Source: Sphingobacteriia bacterium 24-36-13
GTDB taxonomy: Bacteria; Bacteroidota; Bacteroidia; Chitinophagales; Chitinophagaceae
Direction of reading: 5' to 3'
NCBI GenBank assembly: GCA_002281875.1
Contig: NCHN01000004.1
Location: 53,586-117,585, forward strand
Length of the DNA stretch: 64,000 nt
Part shown: positions 30,091-40,076 of the stretch, in pieces
How positions within the stretch are numbered: position 1 is the stretch's first letter
How the letters are laid out: every line of letters begins with the position of its first letter
The notes under the pieces: generated by a model
What the model was told of the DNA's origin: nothing
Database searches by the model: none
The model's input: the letters and a program-made list of their open reading frames with translations, nothing else
Made by a program: the position numbers and the translations under genes

Positions 30091-30119
30091 CTACAAAAAA
30101 CCCGGCACTTGGCCGGGTT
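30091..30119 (-). terminator. Terminator of the hmuY-like gene
   Basis: AACCCGGC at 30099-30106 pairs with GCCGGGTT at 30112-30119. On the minus strand a TTTTTG tract follows. It lies about 30 bases after the HmuY-like stop. Confidence 0.85.
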
Positions 30120-30147
30120 AGATAAAGGATTTTAAAATGGATGGTTT

Positions 30148-30807
30148 TTAGAATGTTTTGGTTCCATTAGGTTGAAAACTATAACGGAAAGTATAATAAC
30201 GTTGGGTATTTAATTTAATTGCATCAGAGGCATTGGCTGCAGGCGTTGTACCGCCTTTGTAGTAATTCAAGATTTCTACTTTTGCATATTTACCTGAAGC
30301 TGTTCTTACTACTAAAACACGACCAGGAATTGGGGTTACTAATTGGTTAAGACCATTATAAACATACCAACCCCTATTGCTGCCTGTGGTAATAGCAAAA
30401 GCCGAAGGCGCATTGTCTACTCTAAAACTTGAGTCTGCAGGAATGGTTTTTAAATCGTTAAATAAACCAACATAAACAAATGCACCTGCTCCACCTGGTC
30501 CACTGTTTCCGCTATTGGTAGCAATAGTGGTTCCTTTAAATGCAAGGTCCCATTTATTGCTAGCACTGTCTGAAGCAGGAACAATTTTATTGGTTTCTAA
30601 ACTGAAAAAAGTGTAACGACCAGCACCATAAGGAAATCCACCTGTAGGAGGTGCACCAGGAGCAATACCAATAATAGTATCAGCTGGCAAATCTTTCACT
30701 GTAATTGTTTCAACTACCGCATTGGTACCACTGTTGTCGTCTTTAGAACAGGCAACTAAACTAACTACAATGCCTAACACAAAAATCATCTTTTTCATCT
30801 TGCTCAT
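30148..30807 (-). CDS. HmuY-family heme-binding lipoprotein
   Basis: 219 residues with a lipobox at SLVAC (Cys20) and a beta-rich body containing KWDLAFKGTTIATNSG, a pattern typical of HmuY proteins. HmuY is a surface or secreted heme-binding protein that hands heme to a TonB-dependent receptor. The start shares one base with the stop of that receptor gene (TAATG), so translation is coupled. The heme-ligand histidines of P. gingivalis HmuY are not obvious here, and ligand identity is therefore uncertain. Confidence 0.8.
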   Translation of the reverse strand: MSKMKKMIFVLGIVVSLVACSKDDNSGTNAVVETITVKDLPADTIIGIAPGAPPTGGFPYGAGRYTFFSLETNKIVPASDSASNKWDLAFKGTTIATNSGNSGPGGAGAFVYVGLFNDLKTIPADSSFRVDNAPSAFAITTGSNRGWYVYNGLNQLVTPIPGRVLVVRTASGKYAKVEILNYYKGGTTPAANASDAIKLNTQRYYTFRYSFQPNGTKTF

Positions 30808-32888
30808 TATTTAGGGTTTTTATTTAAAAAATTATAGGATATACTTAGATAATAAGTTCTGCCAGGTAAATTGGGTAAATTCAATACGTCTGTATAATTC
30901 AATATATTGTCAACACCAGCTTGAACAGAAAGACCATTATTAAAACTTTGTCCTACTGCCATGTTTAATTGAATGTATCCTTTCGCAAAAGCATCATTGG
31001 TATTGAATATGCCATTTCCATCGGTATCTGTAGTAGCCCAACGACTTCTATACAATGCACGGGTATTTATAAAAAAGTTTTGATGGTCGTACTGTAATTT
31101 TAAATTCGCCATATGCTTGCTGCGATTGGGTAAACCCACATATTCGCTTTGATTCATTTTTCTACTGAATCCATTTTGATCTCTGGTGAAAACTTTACCA
31201 TCTTTAATGGCATTAATTTCAGATTGGTCACCAGTTAATAAAAATTGATAGCCTGCAGAAAAAGACCATTGACTATTGTATCTGTATTTGATATCTGTTT
31301 CGATTCCTTGAGTAAACGCATTTTTTACATTGAGGTAACTAAAAATTTGTGCACCCCCTGTTTTGTACGCTACCAGTCTACTGTCGATTAAGTTTTCAAT
31401 ATTGTTTCTAAAAATATTGGCAGAAATATGCCATTGTTCATTTTGGTAATTAGCACCTAAATTGATACCCGTAGAAAACTCAGGTTGTAAATTACTCAAT
31501 TGATAAAAAGAGGGTTCTAAGCTATTAATTTGTCCAATTCTGTTGAGTTCGTTAATAATTTTCTGCGCTTCAACCGAACCAAATACACTGTAACTTCCTG
31601 CAGCAGTATTGGTAAAATTTAAGTAGAGCTGTCTAAAATCAGGCGCCTTGAAACCCCTTCCAATACTGGCTTTCAGTGATATTTTTTTATTAATTTTGTA
31701 TTGTAATGCCAACTTAGGGCTAAATGCAGCAGCAAATAATTCGTTGTTGTCGTAACGAGCACCTCCAATTAGAGTTAGTTTTTTTAATGCTCTCCATTCT
31801 GATTGACCATAAATATATCCTATGCGATTGGTTTTAATGCTGGTACTATTATCGTAGCGGGTACTATTGGCAGTTTCGTGAATATAGCCACCACCAATAT
31901 TGAATTCCAGTTTATTATTTACTTGAACATCAGTTTGATTTTCTATTCTGGCAAACTGTTGTTTAAAAGCATCTAAATAAGGAACTCCATTATCGGAAAT
32001 TAATTCCTGTGAAGAGTTGAATTGGGTCCCATATAAGCGGGTTGTATTTTTTACTCGCTCATTAAATTTATGCGCCAATTGTAAAGTAGCATTTAAGTCC
32101 TCGTTTTTTTCTACACCAATAGAATTAATGGAATTTCCGTTGTTGATTACCGTAATATTATTTTTGATGGTTTCACTATTGTGTCTAATATTCAAGCTTA
32201 TGTTGGTACGATCACTCAATCTAAATCCTAGGTTATGTTGTTGTGTAAATCTTTCAATGGGTGCAACACTTCTTTCTCTACTATTGGGTCTAATACTGAA
32301 TCCATCTGTTCTGTAGAAATTACCAAAACCTTGGTAGTTAATACGATTGGTTCTTATAGACCCTTTTACACTAAAATCTGCTGTATTATAAGTTCCATAG
32401 CGTGTACTAATACCTAGCGTGTTTTTTCGAGATTTATCGGTAATGATATTAATTACACCAGCCATTGCTTCACTGCCGTATAAGCTAGAAGAAGGGCCTC
32501 TAACAATTTCAATCTGTTTGATATTGCCTACTGTAATACGCTTTAAATCTAAAACCCCACTGGTTCTCCCAATAAGTGGTTCTCCATCAATTAGAATAAG
32601 GGTATAATCAGGATTAAGACCTTGCATGCTCACTCCAGTGCCGAAACCATTGGTCATGAATAAACCAGTTTGCTCAGATAAAATATCCGATAAACGCAAA
32701 GACCCAGCTTGTTGAATGGTTTTTTGAGAAATAATTTGAACGGGCACAGCAATGTTGCTAAGTGCTCTTTCAGTTTTAGTAGCAGTAAAAACAGTGATTG
32801 ATCCGTTGCCTTGTAAAGTGTCTTGTTGTGCAAGAGTAGTTGAAAAAATACAACTTAAAACAGCCGAAAGCAAAATCCACTTCATCAT
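30807..32888 (-). CDS. TonB-dependent outer membrane receptor, probable heme type
   Basis: 693 residues: signal peptide (WILLSAVLSCIFSTTLAQ), plug domain (about 45-150, with GLNPDYTLILIDGEPLIGRTSG and VEIVRGPSSSLYGSEAMAGVINI) and a beta-barrel ending in aromatic YYLSISYNFLNK. It takes up a siderophore-like ligand using TonB energy. Coupling to the HmuY-like gene suggests heme. The start may be ATG 32888 or 32885; the upstream GTG 32894 is less likely. The leading carboxypeptidase-like domain found in SusC-type receptors is absent. Confidence 0.88.
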   Translation of the reverse strand: MMKWILLSAVLSCIFSTTLAQQDTLQGNGSITVFTATKTERALSNIAVPVQIISQKTIQQAGSLRLSDILSEQTGLFMTNGFGTGVSMQGLNPDYTLILIDGEPLIGRTSGVLDLKRITVGNIKQIEIVRGPSSSLYGSEAMAGVINIITDKSRKNTLGISTRYGTYNTADFSVKGSIRTNRINYQGFGNFYRTDGFSIRPNSRERSVAPIERFTQQHNLGFRLSDRTNISLNIRHNSETIKNNITVINNGNSINSIGVEKNEDLNATLQLAHKFNERVKNTTRLYGTQFNSSQELISDNGVPYLDAFKQQFARIENQTDVQVNNKLEFNIGGGYIHETANSTRYDNSTSIKTNRIGYIYGQSEWRALKKLTLIGGARYDNNELFAAAFSPKLALQYKINKKISLKASIGRGFKAPDFRQLYLNFTNTAAGSYSVFGSVEAQKIINELNRIGQINSLEPSFYQLSNLQPEFSTGINLGANYQNEQWHISANIFRNNIENLIDSRLVAYKTGGAQIFSYLNVKNAFTQGIETDIKYRYNSQWSFSAGYQFLLTGDQSEINAIKDGKVFTRDQNGFSRKMNQSEYVGLPNRSKHMANLKLQYDHQNFFINTRALYRSRWATTDTDGNGIFNTNDAFAKGYIQLNMAVGQSFNNGLSVQAGVDNILNYTDVLNLPNLPGRTYYLSISYNFLNKNPK

Positions 32889-33004
32889 ACCCACTTATTG
32901 TGAGTGCAAAATTGCTTTATCGTAAAGTGTTAATTGTCATCAAACTGTAGAACCGCTATCAACAAAATGGTTTTTACAATAGAATGACAAAGAGGCATTG
33001 ATTA

Positions 33005-33625
33005 TTATGGAATATTCAAATATTTATGAACCTGTAAACTGAGCCTCCACTGTGGGTTTGCTTGAATATAGGCTAAAATAAGCGGGGTCATTTCTGCAGC
33101 TTTATCCCACTCAGGTTGAAGGTATAATTTACAGGAAGGATTTACTAACGCAGCATATTTTTCAGCCCATTCAAAATCTTTTTTATTAAACACTACTACT
33201 TTTAATTCATGGGCTTTAACAATCACTTCATCTAAGGGTGCTTTGAATTTTTTTGGAGATAAGCAAATCCAATCCCAGTTACCGCTTAAAGGAGAAGATC
33301 CAGAAGTTTCAATATTGGTTTCAAAGCCAGCAGCATGCAATGCATCAGTTAAAGCATCTAGATGGTGCATTAATGGTTCTCCGCCAGTGACTACAGCCAA
33401 AGTGCCTGGAAAAGAAGCCGCTTTTGCAACAATTTCATCAATGGAAACCAACGGATGTTTAGTTACATCCCAACTGTCTTTTACATCACACCATACGCAG
33501 CCCACATCGCAACCGCCGAGCCGAATAAAATAAGCTGCCCTTCCTTGGTGTGCTCCCTCACCTTGAAGCGTATAAAATGCTTCCATGACAGGTAAGGCTA
33601 AACTATTATCTACAGCAGCACGCAT
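33005..33625 (-). CDS. queE: 7-carboxy-7-deazaguanine synthase, radical SAM
   Basis: 206 residues. The N-terminus has EAFYTLQGEGAHQGRAAYFIRLGGCDVGCVWCD with the radical-SAM CxxxCxxC cluster motif. TGGEPLMH follows, which is the SAM-binding GGE. QueE converts carboxytetrahydropterin to CDG on the path to queuosine. Its start shares one base with the folD stop, so both are translated from one message. A folate enzyme next to a pterin-using enzyme is metabolically sensible. Other queuosine genes are not in view. Confidence 0.92.
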   Translation of the reverse strand: MRAAVDNSLALPVMEAFYTLQGEGAHQGRAAYFIRLGGCDVGCVWCDVKDSWDVTKHPLVSIDEIVAKAASFPGTLAVVTGGEPLMHHLDALTDALHAAGFETNIETSGSSPLSGNWDWICLSPKKFKAPLDEVIVKAHELKVVVFNKKDFEWAEKYAALVNPSCKLYLQPEWDKAAEMTPLILAYIQANPQWRLSLQVHKYLNIP

Positions 33626-34503
33626 TATCCTCTATTGTTTTGATAAGCCTGTAAAGTATTTTTGAGCAATCCTGCAATAGTCATCAATCCTACTCCACCT
33701 GGAACCGGAGTTATGGCACTGGCTTTGGGTGCAACATCTTGATACTGCACATCTCCCTTTATTCTAAACCCTTTTTTAGCTGTAGCGTCCTCTACACGTG
33801 TAATACCAACATCTATAATAACTGCCCCATCTTTAACCATATCAGCTGTGACAAATTCAGGCTTTCCTAGTGCGGCTACCACTATATCAGCTTGTAAACA
33901 AAGTTCTTTTAGGTTAGGCGTGTGCGAATGGCAAAGGGTAACGGTACAATTACCTTGAGGAATATTGCTACTTAATAGTATGCTCATGGGTCTTCCTACA
34001 ATATTGCTTCTACCTATCACTACTGCGTGTTTTCCTTTTGTATCAATATTAAAGTGAGCTAACAACAATAAAATTCCATAAGGGGTAGCTGGAATAAAAG
34101 TGGGTAAACCTTGAACGAGTCTTCCAATATTGCTGGGATGAAATCCATCCACATCTTTTCTAGGATCGATGGTTTCGATTACTTTTTCTTCACTAATATG
34201 TTTTGGCAAAGGCAATTGAACTAAAATGCCATCTATATCGGGGTTATTATTGAGGGATTGAATAGTCTCTAATAAAATAGTTTCTGTTGTATCTACCGGC
34301 AGGCGGATCAAAGTTGATTCAAAACCGGTCTCTTCACAGTTTTTTACCTTACTAGCCACATAGGTTTCGCTGGCGCCATTGTTCCCAACTAATATAGCTG
34401 CAAGGTGAGGAGCAGGCTTCCCTTTTTTAACTAATTCGGCAGTTTCTGCCTTTAAGACTTCTTTTACAGCGGCCGCTGCCAGCTTGCCATCTAATACTAA
34501 CAT
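33625..34503 (-). CDS. folD: Methylenetetrahydrofolate dehydrogenase/cyclohydrolase
   Basis: 292 residues. The bifunctional enzyme interconverts methylene-, methenyl- and formyl-THF. The catalytic Tyr/Lys region is [13 protein letters not shown], the substrate motif QLPLPKHI is intact, and the NADP loop is [26 protein letters not shown] closes the protein. The promoter has -33 TTTG and -7 TAATTTTG spaced 21 bases, ending only 4 bases before the ATG, so the message is probably leaderless. queE follows. Confidence 0.96.
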   Translation of the reverse strand: MLVLDGKLAAAAVKEVLKAETAELVKKGKPAPHLAAILVGNNGASETYVASKVKNCEETGFESTLIRLPVDTTETILLETIQSLNNNPDIDGILVQLPLPKHISEEKVIETIDPRKDVDGFHPSNIGRLVQGLPTFIPATPYGILLLLAHFNIDTKGKHAVVIGRSNIVGRPMSILLSSNIPQGNCTVTLCHSHTPNLKELCLQADIVVAALGKPEFVTADMVKDGAVIIDVGITRVEDATAKKGFRIKGDVQYQDVAPKASAITPVPGGVGLMTIAGLLKNTLQAYQNNRG

Positions 34504-34507
34504 TCGG

Positions 34508-34540
34508 CAAAATTACCACAATTAAGGGGGAATGGTCAAA
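34508..34540 (-). promoter_or_regulatory. folD promoter, -33 and -7 boxes
   Basis: On the minus strand TTTG (34540-34537) and TAATTTTG (34515-34508) are separated by exactly 21 bases. The -7 box ends 4 bases upstream of the folD ATG. Confidence 0.75.
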
Positions 34541-34629
34541 AAATAGCTTTGTAGCCGCAATTTAATAGATATTAAGAAAAAGATAATTTATATAGACGGT
34601 AGTATTAGAAAATTTCCTACATTAGCGGT

Positions 34630-34650
34630 ATTGTTAAAGTCTTTAACAAT
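34630..34650. promoter_or_regulatory. Perfect palindrome upstream of the SusC gene
   Basis: ATTGTTAAAG and CTTTAACAAT form perfect 10-base arms around a single T, ending 24 bases before the SusC start. An imperfect -7-like AATTTTTG overlaps the right arm. It could be an operator. Because a T-run follows, it could instead act as a leader hairpin. Confidence 0.55.
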
Positions 34651-34674
34651 TTTTGTAAAACTAAAACTTAACAC

Positions 34675-37600
34675 ATGAGAAAAAGTCTGACACTGTTGGC
34701 GTTTGCGTTGTTGTGTACAATAGCAACCTTCGCTCAAACAGTCCTCGTGCAGGGGCAGGTGACCGATGATAGAGGTCCCGTGCCTAACGCAACCGTGCAG
34801 GAAAAAGGCACAAAAAACATCACTCGTGCCGATGAGCTGGGTAAATTCAGCTTTAAAGTGAAGCAGGGAGCATTAGTTGTAGTAACTGCAGTAGGCCATG
34901 CGCCATTCGAGTTTGCCGCAACTACTGGATACCAAAATGTTAAAATAACTACTTTGGCTGGAGAGCTAGAAGAAGTATTTGTAACAAGTGCTTTCGGCGT
35001 AAAAAAATCACAGAGAACTACTCCTTTTAGTTCTCAAGTAATTAACGATGAGAAGCTGAATGTAATTCGTCAGCCAAACTTGAACAACGCATTAGCGGGT
35101 AAAGTTGCCGGGGTACAATTCAGAGGTCAGTCTTCTGCTAAACTGAACGATCAGGGTTTCCTACGTATCAGAGGTGGTGGATCTTTAAATGATCAAGGTG
35201 CTATCTATATTGTTGATGGTACTATTACCAACTCATTCGATATTAACCCAGACGATGTAGAAGATATCACTGTTTTAAAAGGTGCGAATGCAACTGCCTT
35301 ATTTGGTAGCCGTGCTGGTAACGGTGCAATTGTTGTTACTACCAAAAAAGGTAGAGCATCTAAAGGCATTGGTGTAGAAGTAAACCAGTCTACTACATTT
35401 GACAAAGCTGCTTTCATGCCTCAGTACCAAAATGAATATGGTGGTGGTGATGGTGGTTGGTTAACTTTTACTTACAACCCAACTATGCCAGCAGAATGGC
35501 AAGCATTAAATGGAAAGCGTTACCGCGATTTCACTGATGATGCTTCTTGGGGACCAAAAATTGATGGTTCTGAGTATATTCCTTGGTATGCATTTGTTCC
35601 AGGTCATTCAAGATCAGGAAAAACTGCTAGCTTTACTCCTCAACCAAACAATGCAAGAGATTTCTGGAACACCGGTGTTACTGCTAATACCAATGTAAGT
35701 TTCTCTCAAAGCAATGGCGCTGGTCAAAGCTTAAGGGTTTCTTATACCAACCAGAACATCAAGGGTATGTTGCCTAATTCAAAGTCTTTAAGACACAACT
35801 TGAATGCCAACTTCTCTATGGATTTAGGAAGCATTTTCACTATTGGAGCTAATTTGACATATACCAATCAAATCATTTCTGGTGATTTTACAGATGGATA
35901 TGCCAATAATGCGTCTGGTAACTTTAGCCAGTGGTTTCACAGAGATTTGGATATGAGTATTTTAAAAGAATTATCTGGTATCAGAACTCCAATAGGTACT
36001 ATTCCTTCATGGAATTTCCGCAGAAATCCAGGAGCTTGGAGTGCTGCTGCACCACAGAATAGTGTTTGGGCTGGTAACTACTGGTACAATCCATACACTT
36101 ATTTTGAAAATATTCAACGTGATCAGCGTCGCGATCGTTTATATGGAGATGTTAACTTAACTGTTAAGTTTTCTAAAAACTTAAAGTTCAAGGGTAGCAT
36201 CCGTAAGGATCAGTTCAATGGAAACGTTGAGAATATCAATCCTAATATACTCCAATCATCTGCAGGACAATCAGGAATTCTTGCATCGTATGCTACTAGT
36301 AATACGATCAACAATGAGTGGAACTTTGAAGGTATTTTGTCTTACAACAACACTTTCGGAGATTTCATAGTTGCGGCAAATGTGGGTGCTAACCGTTTGA
36401 ATATTCGCAACAGAGCGGTATCCATGAATACCAATCAAGGATTAAACGTACCAGGTTTATATGCAATTTCAAATTCCAAAGCAGTACCTTCTATTTCAAA
36501 TGTTAGATCTGATCAACAAGCAAATTCATTGTTTGCATTTGGAGATGTGGAGTACAAAAAATTCCTAAGCTTAACATGGGCAGTTCGTAACGACTGGTTC
36601 TCTACATTACCAACTGCTAATAACTCATTGTTGTCTCCTTCAGTAGGTGGTGCATTTGTATTTTCTGAGTTTACTAAGAGCGCATTGCCTTGGTTAAACT
36701 TTGGTAAAGCATTTGCATCATGGGGTAAGAAGCCTAAGACTTTGAATCCTTATGCATTAAACTTAAACTATTCAGTTAATCCATTATTATGGGGCACTAA
36801 CTTCCTAATGGGAACTCCTGATGGATCTCCTGATGCTAACTTACGTGGTGCTTTAACAACCACTTGGGAAGCAGGTTTAGATTTGCGTTTTGCAAAGAAT
36901 AAAGTACGCATGAATCTTACTTATTATAATGAGAACAACAGAGACGAACCTCTAGGTGTGGCTGTTTCTGGTGTTTCAGGTTTTACTTCTCAAACCATCA
37001 ATGCAGCATGGGTTAGCCGTTCTGGTCTTGAATTAGAATTGGGCGTAGATCTTATGAAGAAGAAAAACTTTAACTGGACGGTGAATACCACAGTTGCTTA
37101 CTTATTAGACAATAAAGTAAAAGCTTTGGCTCCAGGTTTAACCAGTTATACTTTAGCAGGTGGTGCTTTTGGTACTCGTTTTGCTCGTGCTTTCCATTTT
37201 GTGGGTGAGCAGTGGGGTATGTTAAGAGGTGGTGGAATTGCGCGTAATGCAGCAGGCCAACCATTAATTACAACCAACGGATTTAGTGGAGGTTTAGGAT
37301 GGTACCAAAGAGATGCTACTAAAGATTGGGGTAGTGTAGTTCCTAAATTAACAGGAGGCTTACAAAACTTCTTTACTTACAAAAATTTCAACCTTGCTTT
37401 AACTTTCGATTACCAATTTGGTGGACGCTTCTTCTCTCTATCTGAGAATTGGGGAACTTTTTCTGGATTGCTAGACGAAACAGCAGGATTGAACGACAAG
37501 GGTAACCCTAAGCGTGATCCAGTTTCTGCAGGTGGTGGTGTTCGTGTAACTGGCGTAGATGCTAGAGACGGCAGAACCCCAGTTGATATCTATGTAGATG

Positions 37601-37896
37601 CCTATGATTATTTCCACCAATTTTATTTCCAGCAAATTGCTGAACCTTTTGTTCACAAATTGTCTTATGCAAAATTGCGTGAGTTAAGCGTTGGATATTC
37701 TATTCCAACTCAAAAACTAGGGAAGTTTGGTAAATCTATTCAAGGTGCATCAGTTGCTTTAACTGCACGTAACTTATTCTTTATCTTCAGAGACTCTAAA
37801 AACTTTGACCCATCTGAAATCAGTGGTGTACAAGGGGAAGATGGTCAAATGCCAGGTACAAGAACAATTGGATTTAACGTTAAGGTAACATTCTAA
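34675..37896 (+). CDS. SusC/RagA-family TonB-linked outer membrane transporter
   Basis: 1073 residues. A signal peptide (ending ATFAQ) is followed by a carboxypeptidase-regulatory-like domain (about 25-95), a plug with IRGGGSLNDQGAIYIVDGT and DVEDITVLKGANATALFGSRAGNGAIVVTTKKG, and a long barrel ending RTIGFNVKVTF. SusC proteins import oligomers captured by their SusD partner using TonB energy. SusD follows after 18 bases. No glycoside hydrolase, protease or regulator is adjacent, so the ligand (glycan or peptide) is unknown. Codon use is noticeably uniform (GGT, GCT, AAC), suggesting high expression. Confidence 0.95.
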   Translation: MRKSLTLLAFALLCTIATFAQTVLVQGQVTDDRGPVPNATVQEKGTKNITRADELGKFSFKVKQGALVVVTAVGHAPFEFAATTGYQNVKITTLAGELEEVFVTSAFGVKKSQRTTPFSSQVINDEKLNVIRQPNLNNALAGKVAGVQFRGQSSAKLNDQGFLRIRGGGSLNDQGAIYIVDGTITNSFDINPDDVEDITVLKGANATALFGSRAGNGAIVVTTKKGRASKGIGVEVNQSTTFDKAAFMPQYQNEYGGGDGGWLTFTYNPTMPAEWQALNGKRYRDFTDDASWGPKIDGSEYIPWYAFVPGHSRSGKTASFTPQPNNARDFWNTGVTANTNVSFSQSNGAGQSLRVSYTNQNIKGMLPNSKSLRHNLNANFSMDLGSIFTIGANLTYTNQIISGDFTDGYANNASGNFSQWFHRDLDMSILKELSGIRTPIGTIPSWNFRRNPGAWSAAAPQNSVWAGNYWYNPYTYFENIQRDQRRDRLYGDVNLTVKFSKNLKFKGSIRKDQFNGNVENINPNILQSSAGQSGILASYATSNTINNEWNFEGILSYNNTFGDFIVAANVGANRLNIRNRAVSMNTNQGLNVPGLYAISNSKAVPSISNVRSDQQANSLFAFGDVEYKKFLSLTWAVRNDWFSTLPTANNSLLSPSVGGAFVFSEFTKSALPWLNFGKAFASWGKKPKTLNPYALNLNYSVNPLLWGTNFLMGTPDGSPDANLRGALTTTWEAGLDLRFAKNKVRMNLTYYNENNRDEPLGVAVSGVSGFTSQTINAAWVSRSGLELELGVDLMKKKNFNWTVNTTVAYLLDNKVKALAPGLTSYTLAGGAFGTRFARAFHFVGEQWGMLRGGGIARNAAGQPLITTNGFSGGLGWYQRDATKDWGSVVPKLTGGLQNFFTYKNFNLALTFDYQFGGRFFSLSENWGTFSGLLDETAGLNDKGNPKRDPVSAGGGVRVTGVDARDGRTPVDIYVDAYDYFHQFYFQQIAEPFVHKLSYAKLRELSVGYSIPTQKLGKFGKSIQGASVALTARNLFFIFRDSKNFDPSEISGVQGEDGQMPGTRTIGFNVKVTF

Positions 37897-37914
37897 AACC
37901 CTAAAACATTTATC

Positions 37915-39357
37915 ATGAAAAGTATGAATATAAAAAAAGCTGTGCTGTCGTTAGGGGTTTGTGCCACTTTAGTGGTAGGTTGTAGCAAGGGCATTAGTGA
38001 TTTTGGTGATATTAACCGAAATCCAAATGCAACAACCATTCCTATTACTTCAGCCTTATTAACCAACGTGCTAGCCGGAGTGGGTGGCAACGTTTGGGGA
38101 AATGGAATCAACACAACTGCAGGATTATATGCGCAGTATATGTCTGAAACCCAGTACACCGATGCATCTCGTTATGCTACACCAACACTAAACTGGGATG
38201 GTTTTTATTCTGGTCCATTGTATGATTTGCAAAATATCATCAATACCAATACCGATCCAGCTACTGCTGCTGCTGCTGCTCAGTTTGGTGCCAACGCCAA
38301 TCAAATTGCAATAGCTAGAATTCTAAAGGCATATTATTTTGCAGTATTAACCGATACTTATGGCGATATCCCTTATTCTCAAGCGTTAAAAGGGAATGGT
38401 ACCATTCCTTATGATAAGCAAGAAACCATTTACCCTGCTTTGATTGCAGAGTTAAAAGCAGCTAATGCTCAGTTTACAACTGGTACTGCTGTTCAAGGTG
38501 ATGTTATGTATGCAGGTAATACAACCAAGTGGAAGAAGTTTGCAAATTCATTAATTGCTACACTTGCTTTGCGCATTTCTAAAGCGAACCCAACTTTGGG
38601 TAAAGCTGAATTTGCTGCAGCTGTTGCTGGTGGCGTAATTGATGCGAATACAGACAATGCTTCTATTGCCTATCCTGGTGGAAACTACAATAATCCCGTG
38701 TACGCTTATTATGTAATTACCCAGCGTTTTGACTATGCAATTAGTGCTACAATAGCAGATAAATTAACTGCATTGGGCGATCCTCGTATTGACAAGTTTG
38801 CTAATAATTCAAAAGGGTTCCCTTATGGATTAACCAGAGCTGATGCATTGGCTTGGCAAACTACCAATCCAAGTTTTGGATTCTTATTTGCTTACACCGC
38901 AACACCTCAAACCATGCCTTTGAGCTTGATTTCTGCTGGTCAAATGTTTTTGGCAAGAGCAGAAGCTGCTAAATTGGGTTGGACTACTGAAAATGCAACT
39001 ACCATGTATAACAATGGTATTACTGCAGAAATGAACAGATGGGGTATCACCAATGCAGGTGCAATTACTGCATATTTGGCTCAGCCAACAGTTGCCCTTG
39101 ATGGTTCAGCTGCTGACAATGCTAAAATTGGTGAGCAACGTTGGTTAGCTCATTACCCAGATGGTTTACAAGGATGGTCTGAGTGGAGAAGAACAGGATA
39201 CCCTGCTTTAACTCCTGCACCTGGTGCTGGAAAATCTATTCCAAGAAGGCTTCCTTACGGACCAAACGAACCTTTATATAACCCAACCAATTATGCCGCA
39301 GCTGCAGCGTTGTATAACACCAACTCTCAGGATGCTAAAATGTGGTGGGATAAATAG
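37915..39357 (+). CDS. SusD/RagB-family lipoprotein
   Basis: 480 residues with a lipobox at LVVGC (Cys23). It is of the SusD-like type with GDINRNPNATT near the mature N-terminus, helical TPR-like parts (IARILKAYYFAVLTDTYGDIPYSQAL) and LARAEAAKLGW. The final GEQRWLAHYPDGLQGWSEWRRTGYP is a typical SusD ending. It caps the SusC barrel on the cell surface and binds the ligand. A short alanine run encoded by GCT repeats (about residues 119-123) is ordinary. A terminator follows. Confidence 0.94.
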   Translation: MKSMNIKKAVLSLGVCATLVVGCSKGISDFGDINRNPNATTIPITSALLTNVLAGVGGNVWGNGINTTAGLYAQYMSETQYTDASRYATPTLNWDGFYSGPLYDLQNIINTNTDPATAAAAAQFGANANQIAIARILKAYYFAVLTDTYGDIPYSQALKGNGTIPYDKQETIYPALIAELKAANAQFTTGTAVQGDVMYAGNTTKWKKFANSLIATLALRISKANPTLGKAEFAAAVAGGVIDANTDNASIAYPGGNYNNPVYAYYVITQRFDYAISATIADKLTALGDPRIDKFANNSKGFPYGLTRADALAWQTTNPSFGFLFAYTATPQTMPLSLISAGQMFLARAEAAKLGWTTENATTMYNNGITAEMNRWGITNAGAITAYLAQPTVALDGSAADNAKIGEQRWLAHYPDGLQGWSEWRRTGYPALTPAPGAGKSIPRRLPYGPNEPLYNPTNYAAAAALYNTNSQDAKMWWDK

Positions 39358-39390
39358 TTAGTTTTTCATTCTCAGTTTTAATTCTCATGG

Positions 39391-39424
39391 GGGGCCTGTA
39401 TTCTTACGGGCCCCTTTCTTTTGT
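39391..39424 (+). terminator. Terminator of the SusCD operon
   Basis: GGGGCC at 39391-39396 pairs with GGCCCC at 39409-39414, and TTTCTTTT follows. It begins about 30 bases after the SusD stop. Confidence 0.8.
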
Positions 39425-39472
39425 ATATCTATTTAGCATTTTAGCCCTACTTTTGACACTCAAAAATCATGT

Positions 39473-39781
39473 ATGGAGCAGCAACCCAATAACCAATTGA
39501 ACATTGAAATCTCTGAAGAAGTAGCAGAAGGTGCTTATGCCAATCTAGCAATTATTACCCATAGCAATGCAGAGTTTGTAATAGACTTTGTAAACGTAAT
39601 GCCTGGCACACCTAAAAGCAAAGTGAAGTCTCGTATTATCTTTACACCCATGCATGCCAAGCGTTTCATGAAAGCCCTTGAAGAAAATATTGCTCGCTTT
39701 GAAGAAGCCAATGGGGCTATTCAAGATTTGGAGCAGATTGAAATTCCGATGCATTTTGGAGGTCCTACTGCGCAAGCCTAG
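39473..39781 (+). CDS. DUF3467-family protein
   Basis: 102 residues, matching the small DUF3467 family: ISEEVAEGAYANLAIITHSNAEFVIDF, then PGTPKSKVKSRIIFTPMHAKRFMKALEENIARFE. No signal peptide or membrane segment, so it is cytoplasmic. The family is conserved in Bacteroidota and elsewhere but its function is unknown. It is monocistronic, with a terminator upstream and a long hairpin element 27 bases after its stop. Confidence 0.85.
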   Translation: MEQQPNNQLNIEISEEVAEGAYANLAIITHSNAEFVIDFVNVMPGTPKSKVKSRIIFTPMHAKRFMKALEENIARFEEANGAIQDLEQIEIPMHFGGPTAQA

Positions 39782-39807
39782 GTAATCTTTTGTTTAAATA
39801 CTATTGT

Positions 39808-39991
39808 AAGGGGTGCTTGAAAACAACACCTCTTTCACGTTTATAAATACCTATAATTTTTTCGTTCGGCTGCAATGAAATAACTCGCCCCGTGCCGGGG
39901 CTCAAACAAATTTCATTGCTTACGCCTCCCTCAAAAATTACTTAACGGTATTTATAAAATGTTCTCTCGGTGTTTTTTCAAGCATCCCCTT
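39808..39991. repeat. 184-bp long imperfect inverted repeat
   Basis: Almost the whole gap 39782-40076 is one long hairpin. The outer arms AAGGGGTGCTTGAAAA and TTTTTTCAAGCATCCCCTT pair, then TTTATAAATACC pairs with GGTATTTATAAA, then GCAATGAAAT with ATTTCATTGC. A perfect GCCCCG-TGC-CGGGGC tip is at 39887-39901. It lies between the DUF3467 stop and the Crp/Fnr stop. It shares the outer AAGCATCCCCT with the second hairpin at 41770-41990. No ORF is present in it. Confidence 0.8.
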
Positions 39992-40076
39992 CCATACCAA
40001 TTTTGTAGTTTGTATAATTACTTATGCTTGGTTTTGCATATTGCTTGCTTTAGTCGAGGTGTGTTTTCATTTACCC

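Noticed and set aside
38262-38282. Run of GCT triplets in the SusD gene
   Set aside because: It encodes a short alanine stretch in frame in a normal protein, so slippage-based regulation is not needed to explain it.
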